Of a DNA stretch of 64,000 nt, positions 55,601-64,000 are shown in pieces. The notes under the pieces were generated by a model. That model had not been told where the DNA came from. It did no database searches and saw only the letters and a list, made by a program, of their open reading frames with translations. The DNA lies in the NCBI GenBank assembly GCA_033675265.1, contig JAUJYZ010000047.1, positions 1 to 64,000 of the forward strand, written 5' to 3'. Position numbers and translations under genes: made by a program. How positions within the stretch are numbered: position 1 is the first letter of the stretch; each line of letters begins with the position of its first letter. This DNA comes from Actinostola sp. cb2023. Taxonomy: Eukaryota > Cnidaria > Anthozoa > Actiniaria > Actinostolidae.

Positions 55601-56921
55601 TCCGACTGACTTTAATAAATCGTTCAAAGTTTCTAAACTGGCGTTTCTTGTTGTACTTTCAATCCGATCAGAACTGCCGCTTGCATGAGCAGCTGAACTT
55701 CAACTTTTCAGTCACAGGACGTCGACATTGATGGATTTGTTAACTACGTACCTTGAATGCTAATGATTCTCAGGCGAAATATTTCAGACAAAGACATATT
55801 TATCGATAGACAGAGCCAGAGGTGATCGCTCTGATTCAGTAATTGTGAAGCTACATCCAGTACATGTACAACTACAACAACTGAACAAGTCAAAGCCGGC
55901 AGCCGAGCGACAAGCAAAGCCAACTGGATAATTTGCAGTTTTGTATGATTTTGGCCATATTACAAGTACAGATTTTGCTAGGTGTAAATTCTGTATTAAA
56001 TTGGACTATTATTGTTGTTTATCTATTGGCTTCTATTAGATTGTAGTTGTTGCTGGAGCCGGTTTGATTAAGCTTGCGGCAGCGACTGCCATGACTTGTA
56101 CTTCGTGGTCTCTTTCTCAAACTTAGGTGAACGTTTTGTAAATAAATAAATTATTATCTATCTGAGAAATTTCAATAATTATCAGTGCATCGATCTGGAG
56201 TATCATTCATTCAGAAGATTATTAATTTAAGCTTGCAAGGTATACGTTTTACGATTGGTTTGTTTTCAATGTTGTTGTTTTGCGAAAACCGGGCTTCCTG
56301 TTTTGTAATTGAATTCAGCTTTTCAAATGTCTTGATTTTAATCTCATTTGCAAAACAAAAATTCATTATTTCTGTCTGTAAATGTTTTTGTTTGTTCCTT
56401 TTGTAAGCAATCTCAATGTTTATTTGTTCTCTTGGTGAGAAACAAAGACCAAAATCGAACTTAAATACAAAATTCAGCGCAGGGTCCCTATATATCGTTG
56501 AATTCAGCTTTTCAAAGTGTTGAATTCCACGCTGAATTCCATCTCATCCGGTTTGCTTCTCATCCAATCAGCGCGCGAGTTTTATATGAGCTATGGGATT
56601 CTAAGTTGAATAAAAAAGTAAAGAGCAAATGAGAATTTAGTCAAAACAGAGAGAAGATCGAGCGAAAAGTTCTCGTGATTTCCAACATTTTCTTTGTTCT
56701 CCCAACATATCCCGCGTGTTTTTAACAGAGAACAAAGAAACGAAAGGCGTGTATTCATTATGCATTTCTATTTTTATAAAAATTATCATATCTTACACAT
56801 ACAGGGAATAATGATAATTAGCATAAACCATCCAGTGGTCTATCGCAAATCCTGCAATCTGATTGGTTTGCTACTAGTGGTCTATCAGCTCATAGACCCC
56901 GAGTAGAGGTAAACAATCAAA
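55601..56921. other. No gene recognised
   Basis: AT-rich; GAATTCCAC and TTGAATTCAGC motifs recur. No coding signal. Confidence 0.35.
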
Positions 56922-56980
56922 ATGGCGGCTTCATCGTTGCGTTTTGCTAATGTTTCGGAGGAATTTCTCGACAATTTATT
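56922..56980 (+). CDS. Possible first exon, MAASSLRFANVSEEFLDNLL type
   Basis: ATG in an AAAATGGCGG context, 59 nt to a GTATGT donor. The residues RFANVSEEFLDNLL resemble the N-terminus of Crypton-derived or DUF3504-type invertebrate proteins, which often start with a MASRFxxVSEEE stretch. No later exon was found. A similar short start (MASRFASLSLPS, stop) occurs at 57491. Confidence 0.25.
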
Positions 56981-57127
56981 GTATGTTGCTTATTTCTGTC
57001 ATATTCTACTGACCTACTGGATGTTTTATGCTAAAACAATTAGACTACTCGTTCTCGTTTTCTATGAGGATAGTCAACTCGGCGCTTGATTATTGCCTCA
57101 TAGAAACCTCGAACTCGTAGTCTAATT

Positions 57128-57128
<1 letters not shown>

Positions 57129-57205
<77 letters not shown>
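57129..57205. repeat. (TAA)n microsatellite
   Basis: About 25 triplets, roughly 820 bp upstream of the WW exon. Confidence 0.9.
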
Positions 57206-57208
<3 letters not shown>

Positions 57209-57749
57209 TGATCAAAAAAATATATAGCGCCATTTTCAGTATAGCGGTGTCACATGATGCAACGTTGCGGGCAACGGTTGCAGAAGTAGAACTCGATAAT
57301 ATATCATTATTGGGATTACCCGGGCCCTCCCATCCCCCGGGATTTCATCTTACTGTTAATAGTGACATGAAAGCTCTGCAAAATTATGGCGACATTTTAA
57401 TTTACACTGAGTGAATAGTTCTTTTCGTGCGCTGTGAATGGTTAATCAAACTAGGGATATCATTGGCTATTTACCTCCGAGCAAAACAAGATGGCGTCGC
57501 GCTTTGCGAGCCTATCTCTTCCTTCTTGAAAATATGTGTTAAACGAGACTGATGGAGTCCAGTAGTATACGGTAGCGCGTTGCTTGAAAATCCGCTCAGA
57601 TTATATATTTTTCTACGCATATTCACGTTTAAAATCTTTTACTATTATTATTGTTGCATGAACACTGTTTAACTAAAATGGTCACGATTATAAACATTGT
57701 TTTTCTTAAATAGAACGGATTTCAGACGTTTTTTTCCCTACTTTTATAG

Positions 57750-57750
<1 letters not shown>

Positions 57751-57788
<38 letters not shown>
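57751..57788. repeat. Poly-C run of about 38
   Basis: Homopolymer tract; its length is probably approximate. Confidence 0.9.
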
Positions 57789-57791
<3 letters not shown>

Positions 57792-58029
57792 CATAAGCCC
57801 CCACGGTATAAACCCACCACAAAACCAAAACCCTTACGAAGTTATATACGCCCAGGGCTTATAACCGGGATTCTACGTATACTAAAACAATTATTCCACT
57901 CAGTGTCAGTGAATGGTGGTAGATGACTCACGGCTCGGTAAATATCCACCACTACTCATCTTCACTTCGGGGACTAATTGTTAAGTATTGACCATCATCA
58001 ACTAAATCATCTTTTACAGATATCATATC

Positions 58030-58149
58030 ATGGTGTCAGAACTGGATCCAGGATGGATGCATTACAGATGTAAATCAGGCGAACTTCTGTTTTATTACAA
58101 CAAAGATACAGCAGAGCACAAATTCCCTAAGTGGGATAGTACGTTAGGG
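58030..58149 (+). CDS. WW-like domain exon 1 of the WW-zinc-finger gene
   Basis: ATG at 58030 after a TTTTACAG acceptor-like site, suggesting a non-coding upstream exon. The 40 codons encode MVSELDPGWMHYRCKSGELL then FYYNKDTAEHKFPKWDSTLG, and end at a GTGAGA donor in phase 0. This has the WW-domain features PGW, FYYN and a second Trp. A WW domain binds Pro-rich ligands such as PPxY; here it would sit in front of a DNA-binding finger array. Confidence 0.75.
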
Positions 58150-58689
58150 GTGAGATATATATATATTCTAATATGTTTAAAAGATTGTTATTATTACTTG
58201 GTGGGCTGCCTGTGGCACGCCGAGTTGAAAGATGTGCTTTCGTTTTCTTATGGCCGCAAATCGCCAACTGGGTACCAAGGCGCATGCGCTCTGTGCCGCT
58301 GAGGAAACCAAAGTTTCATTGCTGAATCCAGCCGAGTGAATGCTTATATAGAGCGCATTGTTTGCACATGCATACATTGCTTGTAATGCAGTAACCATTG
58401 TATTTTATATTACTTCTGGTCATTTTGGGGGAAAATATGTTTCATTCAAAAGATAAATAAACGTTTTGAACAAAACTGCGAACGATTGAATTAATTTTTC
58501 CGCCACTTCTCAAACTCACGGACGCGTGTCAGCAATATGCTAATAAGTTTGTATTTTGAAAAGATCGTCCTCGATGTTTTTTTAGTGATATTCTTTCATT
58601 TCAGCGAAAAGAGTGGGATGATAAATAAATAATCGGTCAATTTTGGTTCGATTCCGCGAAATATCAGGACTCGTTAGGTCTTGCCATGC

Positions 58690-58728
58690 GCGCGTATTTT
58701 GGCTCGACATCGTCTCGCCAAAATACGT
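58690..58728. repeat. Short hairpin in the WW-ZNF intron
   Basis: CGTATTTTGGC and its complement enclose 13 nt. Confidence 0.5.
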
Positions 58729-58857
58729 ATTGTAAAGTGGAATCCAAAAAATCGGGAAAATTCAAAGCTAGCATTGAATCATCCTTGATTGACTGAGTTC
58801 TTGTTTTATAACAATCTGGAAGAGAAACAAACTATTATGGACGTATTCTTCCACGCA

Positions 58858-59370
58858 GTCCAACAAAGGACTTGCACTACAAGCTCACGTGACCCCACCA
58901 CCCATAAATCAAACAGCAGTGTCAAAATGAACTCCAGAAACTAAAAGAGCCGCTCGATGTTAGTAAGAATGTGAAATTTCAGCTCATAATGTTTGACACA
59001 GGAGAAATATCACGAAAAAAAATCGAAAGATTTCTAAGAATTTGTTTGGAAATGAATTGGATCATTTGGATGGTAAGAGCTTCCCCAGCACATTTCACCA
59101 TATCAATACTAATATAATTTTCGATATATTTTAATGCAATTTCACCAGTGTCAAACATTATGAGATGAAAATTTGCCTTTTTATATTACAGTGCGACGAC
59201 TTCAACCGGGGCCACTTAGATAACGAGAATGCTCTCTCCTGATTGGCTGAAGTACACAAATTTTGAAATTGGCTTTGTTTTCGTCTGAATTGTGATTGGT
59301 TCTCGTTGTCTAAGTTAAGTTACAGTAGTCGCACTGTAATATTACCTTGTTTCAATACTACATTCAGTGA
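58858..59370. mobile_element. Diverged copy of the 426-bp palindromic MITE
   Basis: Blocks GACTTGCACTA, CACGTGACCCCA, CAGCAGTGTCAAAAT, AATGTTTGACACAGGAGAAA match 32542-32967. Here the two arms have diverged from each other and an unrelated short MITE is inserted near the right end. It lies in the WW-ZNF intron. Confidence 0.65.
59189..59336. mobile_element. 148-bp MITE with TA duplication
   Basis: Ends CAGTGCGACGACTT and ...AGTAGTCGCACTG, flanked by TA on both sides, as for Tc1/mariner-pogo elements. Inserted in the diverged palindromic MITE. Confidence 0.75.
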
Positions 59371-59814
59371 GTGCATTTCTACGCACGGGGAGCCCAACAT
59401 AATACGATACGTATTGCGCCCGCGCGCTTTACCACAAGAAACCCATCAAAGAAAGACGCGCGCAGAGAAATATATTTTTTATTAATTATATGTAGCCTTA
59501 GAAGTAATGGTTGGGCTGTCTGTGTTGTTGTTCTTATATCACATTACACATTCACTACGTTACTGCAAAATACTTCATTCCCTGTTGATAATGATGACAT
59601 GCAGTCGTCCAAATGTCCAGTATATATCCAGGGCCGTACACAGCACAGGGGCAGGGGGCCGGGCAGTTGACCCCCCCCCCCCCCCCCTTCCCTAGCAGGG
59701 TTAAAAAAAAGATACCGAAAAGTACTGAGAACTGTCAGATTTTTATTTATTTTTTGCTGTTACTAAACGAACTGCATCTTCTGATTGTATGACCTTTTTG
59801 TATTCTCTCTTTAG

Positions 59815-62025
59815 AAATATTGCATGGGTGAAACGATTGATGGTGAGTTGCTACAAACCAATAAGAATAACAGCATAGCAATACAGACTGATGATACTGG
59901 CTGTAGTAATGGGTGTACGTCCATGTATGCAGAGAGTGGTTCTATCTTCAGAGGAAGTAATCTTGAAAGAGAAATACCAGGAGGAAGTGAGGAGAGCAGT
60001 GTAAGTGGTGACACCAATGTGTTTATGGATGATGTTGATGTAGATGACAACGAAGTGACAGCACGAAGAATGTCAAGTAGTTCTAATGAGACTGACAGTA
60101 CATCTGCGAGCTTTGACAACACAGAGACTGAAATTAAGGCAGAAATAAACTGCACCGATGAAGATAGAACAGATCAAACAAATGCAATATGCAAACCATC
60201 AAAATATAATCTGAGGTCTCGAAGCAGTGTCTCCCATCCATTGCCTGATGAAACATTTCAAGTTCCAAGTGGTCAAGATGACATCCCTCCTGAAGTAATC
60301 ACAAAGAAACATCACTGCAGACACTGTAATAAGGCATTTAGATACCTGTGTAATTGTAATATACATGAACGCATCCATTCAGAAGAAAAACCATACAAGT
60401 GTAATTATTGTAGTAAGATATTTAGAGAGAGCAGTGATTGTAGAAGACATGAATGCATCCATGAGATCATAAACACAAATGTTGAATTGGAAGACAATGA
60501 CAACAACATGGATGTTGAGCAGATCAGTAATAGAGTACATGAAACAAACCCAATATTCAAATCAGCAAAATATAATCTACGGCCGCGAGGCAGTGTTTTC
60601 CCACCATTACCTGAGACACTTCAAGTTATAAGAGGTCAGGATCACTGTTCTGCTAAAGTAAACACCCCAAAACTCAAGTGCATAACATGTAGAAAGGTAT
60701 TTCATAGCATGAGAAATTTGAGAAGTCATGAAAATATGCATGCGGGAGTGAAGCCATACAAGTGCAAACAGTGTGGAAAGGCATTTACAAGGGAACATGC
60801 TTGTAGAAAGCACGAACGCTTACACTCGGGTGAAAAACCTTACAAGTGTAAGCATTGTAGCAAATTATTTTCATATATCCGTTATCGTGTAGTACACGAA
60901 CGCATCCATTCAGGAGAAAAGCCATATAAGTGTAAGCATTGTAGCAAGTTATTTTCAGATAACAGTAATCGTGTAGTACACGAACGCATCCATTCAGGAG
61001 AAAAACCATTCAAGTGTAAGCGTTGTAGCAAGACATTTACACAGAGCGGTGATTGTAGAAGACATGAAAGCATCCATTCAGGAAAAAAACCATACAAGTG
61101 TAAGCATTGTAGTAAGACATTTAGACATAGCAATCGTTGTACACTACATGAACGGATACATACAGATGAAAAACCATACAAATGTAAGCATTGTAGTAAG
61201 ACATTTACACGGAGCGGTACTTGTAGAAGGCATGAAAGCATCCATTCAGGAAAAAAACCATACAAGTGTAAGCATTGTAGTAAGACATTTACACAGAGCA
61301 GTGCTTGTAGAACACATGAACGCATCCATTCAGGAGAAAAACCATACAAGTGTAAGCAATGTAGTAAGACATTTAGACAGAGCAATGATTGCAGAAGCCA
61401 TGAACGCATCCATTCAGGAGAAAAACCATACAAGTGTAAGCATTGTAGTAAGACATTTGGAAATAGCAGTCATTGTAGAAGCCATGAACGCATCCATTCA
61501 GGAGAAAAACCATACAAGTGTTTGCATTGTAGTAAGACATTTAGACGGAGCAATCATTGTACAGTACATGAACGAATACATACAGGAGAAAAACCATACA
61601 AGTGTAAGCATTGTCATAAAGCATTTGCTCAAAAAAGTACTTGTACAATTCATGAACGCATCCATTCAGGAGAAAAACCATACAAGTGTAAGCATTGTAG
61701 TAAAGCATTTAGAAATAGCAGTCATTGTACAATACATGAACGCATCCATTCAGGAGAAAAACCATACAAGTGTAAGTATTGTAGTAAAGCATTTAGAAAT
61801 AGCAGTCATTGTACAATACATGAACGCATCCATTCAGGAAAAAAAACATACAAGTGTAAGCATTGTAGTAAGACATTTAGAAAGAGCAGTGATTGTAGAA
61901 GCCATGAACGCATCCATTCAGGAGAAAAACCACACAAGTGTAAGCATTGTAGTAAAGCATTTGCTCATAAAAGTACTTGTATAATTCATGAACGCATCCA
62001 TACCATTCAAATGCAAGCATTGTAG
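59815..62025 (+). CDS. WW-zinc-finger protein, exon 2 with 18 C2H2 fingers
   Basis: Follows a TCTCTCTTTAG acceptor and joins in phase 0 to the WW exon, giving about 776 residues. The order is KYCMGET, an acidic Ser/Thr/Asp-rich region (about 130 residues), a conserved HPLPDETFQVPSGQ stretch, two fingers, a second acidic linker with a similar PLPETLQVIRGQ stretch, then sixteen linked fingers. Most match CKHCSKTF..S..C..HERIHSGEKP. The normal core Leu is Cys in 15 of 18 fingers (Leu in finger 3, Arg in 5 and 6). Linkers are TGEKP-like, so the array should bind DNA in the nucleus. After finger 18 a short deletion shifts the frame and the protein ends IQMQAL; remnants of a nineteenth finger follow to about 62060. 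Confidence 0.85.
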   Translation, partial: KYCMGETIDGELLQTNKNNSIAIQTDDTGCSNGCTSMYAESGSIFRGSNLEREIPGGSEESSVSGDTNVFMDDVDVDDNEVTARRMSSSSNETDSTSASFDNTETEIKAEINCTDEDRTDQTNAICKPSKYNLRSRSSVSHPLPDETFQVPSGQDDIPPEVITKKHHCRHCNKAFRYLCNCNIHERIHSEEKPYKCNYCSKIFRESSDCRRHECIHEIINTNVELEDNDNNMDVEQISNRVHETNPIFKSAKYNLRPRGSVFPPLPETLQVIRGQDHCSAKVNTPKLKCITCRKVFHSMRNLRSHENMHAGVKPYKCKQCGKAFTREHACRKHERLHSGEKPYKCKHCSKLFSYIRYRVVHERIHSGEKPYKCKHCSKLFSDNSNRVVHERIHSGEKPFKCKRCSKTFTQSGDCRRHESIHSGKKPYKCKHCSKTFRHSNRCTLHERIHTDEKPYKCKHCSKTFTRSGTCRRHESIHSGKKPYKCKHCSKTFTQSSACRTHERIHSGEKPYKCKQCSKTFRQSNDCRSHERIHSGEKPYKCKHCSKTFGNSSHCRSHERIHSGEKPYKCLHCSKTFRRSNHCTVHERIHTGEKPYKCKHCHKAFAQKSTCTIHERIHSGEKPYKCKHCSKAFRNSSHCTIHERIHSGEKPYKCKYCSKAFRNSSHCTIHERIHSGKKTYKCKHCSKTFRKSSDCRSHERIHSGEKPHKCKHCSKAFAHKSTCIIHERIHTIQMQAL

Positions 62026-62464
62026 TAACTCATTTGTACAGAACAGTAATTGAAGAATGCACGAATCAACTCGTGTAGTATTGTAGATGTAGTATTGTAG
62101 TATTGTAGATGTATATTGGAGTATTTGTTGATATTAAATCGGTGATACCTCACTCTGATTCCTTATGACTTACTTTCTACCCCTCTGTATGTTGCTCCCT
62201 ACGCTACTCGTGGAACAAACAAACTAAAACAGAAGACAAAACGAGCAAACGAAGGGGCCACTGATCAGTAGCTATGTGTAACTTTAGGACACTGACATCT
62301 CCGGTTTTGGTCATTAAAACACAAAATAGCCAACACAAATCTAGGCCAACACAGGACAGACGTAAAACAAACAATCAAAACAACACAATTTCAACTCCAT
62401 TTCTGAATTTCAGACTCGTTCTACTGCGCATGCGTCATCAAACAATAAATATTTTGGCGCCATG
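62026..62464 (+). other. 3' flank of the zinc-finger gene
   Basis: Includes the out-of-frame remnant of finger 19 (CKHCSNSF..., with a stop where its core Cys would be) and ATTAAA at about 62131, a possible poly(A) signal. Confidence 0.45.
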
Positions 62465-63338
62465 CAATCTCGTCCCCAGAGCCCACGTTCCTCTTGGTCA
62501 GCACCGAGAAACGAGAGGCTCTGGCTGCAACCGATATTAGTCTGAAAATCTCGGACCGGAAGTTTAAACTGCGCATGTTCTAACAAAATGGCGGGTATTA
62601 GCGATGGCTTTCACGATGCGTTGGATTACGGTTTGAAAATGATTGAAAAAGCTGACATCAGTTTAATATTCAAACAGTACGAAGTACTGAAAGCCGTTGG
62701 TCTATCTAAGAGAGATGATAATTTGGCCATACTTCCGATTGGAGACGGGGAAACTGATCGCTGACTGATTCAGTACCAAGTTTAATAGTTTGGCTCGAGT
62801 GTTTGACTTCTGCCATGGCCAAGAATAGTGTTTTAATACATCTACAACACCATGCCAGGACTCCAAATCCTTGTGATATCACCATTGAATGCGTTAATCC
62901 GAGATCAAATGTCAAAACTTAGAGAATCTGCACTAAACGTTTGTGTTTTCCCTCTGTTTGTGTATTGGGCTTCCTGTGTCTTATTTGATCGGCCGTTGGG
63001 AAATAGACTCGTTATATGGCCGTAAATTCGCTTCTAGAATCCTGTCCTTTTGATATCTTGAATTTCTAAAACTGCTTTCACAATAAAGATTAATATCTAC
63101 TTGAGTCCTGTGTGTCATTTGTTTAGCGTTTAGAACGGTTTTTAGCGAGTTTCGGGACAGAGTATAGCTCTCGGGAGCTCCGTATTTGAAACTCCGCCAT
63201 TTTCTAACTAGTCAGTTTACTTCCGGTCCCTCTATTGTTTTGCCAAACCAATCAGAATGCTACAAAAATCGGTTGCAGCCAGAGCCTCTCGTTTCTCGGT
63301 GCTGACCAAGAGGAACGTGGGCTCTGGGGACGAGATTG
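62465..63338. mobile_element. Mutator-like element with captured helicase fragment, 874 bp
   Basis: A perfect 9-bp direct repeat GGCGCCATG (62456-62464 and 63339-63347) flanks inverted ends CAATCTCGTCCCCAGAGCCC, paired over about 75 bp to GGCTGCAACCGAT. Long inverted ends and a 9-bp duplication are the signature of Mutator-like elements. The interior has a host-like coding fragment and a 14-mer copy (62965-62978) but no transposase, so it is of Pack-MULE type. Confidence 0.8.
62588..62764 (+). pseudogene. RecQ-like helicase N-terminal fragment
   Basis: ATG in an AAAATGGCGG context, 58 codons. FKQYEVLKAVGLSKRDDNLA followed by ILPIGDG resembles the Q-motif to Walker A region of RecQ-like ATP-dependent helicases, where LPTGxGKS is expected. 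Here the Lys-Ser of the P-loop is replaced by Glu-Thr and a stop follows at once, so it cannot bind ATP. It lies wholly inside the Mutator-like element. Confidence 0.5.
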
Positions 63339-63351
63339 GGCGCCATGCAGC

Positions 63352-64000
63352 TCTTTAAAATAAAAAAATAAAATTTCATGAAAAGATTAGAAGTAATGAT
63401 TGTGCCTCGTGCCAATATACATTCTCAATTAATTTCATCATTCGATTGAAACACGCTGGCATAACGACTTTTCACTTTCAGCGAGGGCTCGAGAGCACAT
63501 TAAAGAGGATTTTGTGTTGTAAATTAATGTCATTTCCAGATTTTGATTGGTTTTCCTGAGGATTTAACAGCTCTATGACGTCATCTATCGAGCGCAAGTT
63601 TCATGTCATATCAAGTCTTTTTGAAGTGAAATCATTCTAACAATTGAACTAAGTCTGAATGGCGATATTCTGAGGGGAGTTAGAACTGATGATATTATAC
63701 ACTGGTGAGCTGTGTTTGAGCTGGGATCCAGATGCCTTCAAGTGCAAGCTAGAAGAAGCCAGTTGAATGCGGAAGAGCGAACACCATTATAAAACACTCA
63801 CTTCTATAAACTATAAACCACAGAGGTTTAGTGAGGGTAGAGTTGTTGATAAGTACGATAGGTGAGTGAAATTGTTATCTCAACTATACAAAAGCGAACA
63901 GCGTATATGTTTCTGTCCGAGTTTTGCATAAACTCTTCCTCAAATGAGTTCATGAATTTCACATGTTTAAAATAACGCGTGTTTTTGATCGATCCGTTTT
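63352..64000. other. No gene recognised
   Basis: AT-rich sequence with short frames only; no repeats stood out. Confidence 0.4.

Noticed and set aside
61049..61984. 311-codon frame overlapping the zinc-finger exon, and a 183-codon antisense frame at 60882-61433
   Set aside because: Both arise from the 84-bp periodicity of the finger repeats in the other frames.

Overview
This is eukaryotic DNA from an animal. Genes are split by GT-AG introns, intergenic DNA is long and AT-rich, and there are a Penelope-like element, a LINE, a tRNA-derived SINE and many short inverted-repeat elements. The gene families present (a small four-pass membrane protein with a PPxY tail, a ShKT plus F5/8 type C secreted protein, a lineage-specific zinc-finger family) suggest a marine invertebrate such as a cnidarian or sponge. 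I cannot name the species. Host exons cover only a few percent of the window; most of the rest is transposon-derived or tandemly repeated.

Layout. 1-3.4 kb: repeats, including a tandemly duplicated ATCGAT-rich unit whose second copy carries a TTAA-flanked foldback element. 3.45-7.37 kb (+): last four coding exons of a CD20/MS4A-like four-pass membrane protein; one intron holds about 2.07 kb of a CACTA pentamer array. 8-18.2 kb: non-autonomous DNA elements. One holds an orphan 335-codon ORF; another, with long inverted arms, carries the isolated first exon (TM1) of a four-pass gene. 18.6-20.4 kb: 5'-truncated, frameshifted LINE. 20.9-23.7 kb (-): TATA-driven secreted protein gene with two ShKT-like exons and an F5/8C domain, probably now a pseudogene. 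24.1-26.1 kb: Penelope-like element with an inverted partial second copy, two hammerhead ribozyme cores and a 13-bp target duplication. 28.5-30.5 kb: 80-bp satellite with higher-order structure. 30.9-42.6 kb (-): WW plus C2H2 zinc-finger pseudogene whose single intron is swollen to 10.7 kb by nested transposons. 43-54 kb: minisatellites, a foldback transposon with 10-bp subrepeats and MITEs. 55.3-55.6 kb: SINE. 58.0-62.0 kb (+): the intact-looking WW plus 18-finger paralogue. 62.5-63.3 kb: element with a perfect 9-bp target duplication carrying a RecQ-like helicase fragment.

How it fits together. The two WW-zinc-finger loci share exon structure and splice phase, so they are gene duplicates; one was kept while the other lost its reading frame and filled with transposons. 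In their fingers the conserved hydrophobic Leu before the first His is nearly always Cys. At least two inverted-repeat elements contain host-like coding fragments, pointing to active exon capture in this genome. A 14-bp motif close to TTGGGCTTCCTGTG recurs about 15 times at scattered sites; in one clear case it forms the ends of an inverted-repeat element. Several reading-frame breaks fall in homopolymer runs, so some may be sequencing errors. No CRISPR array, rRNA or confident stand-alone tRNA gene was seen.
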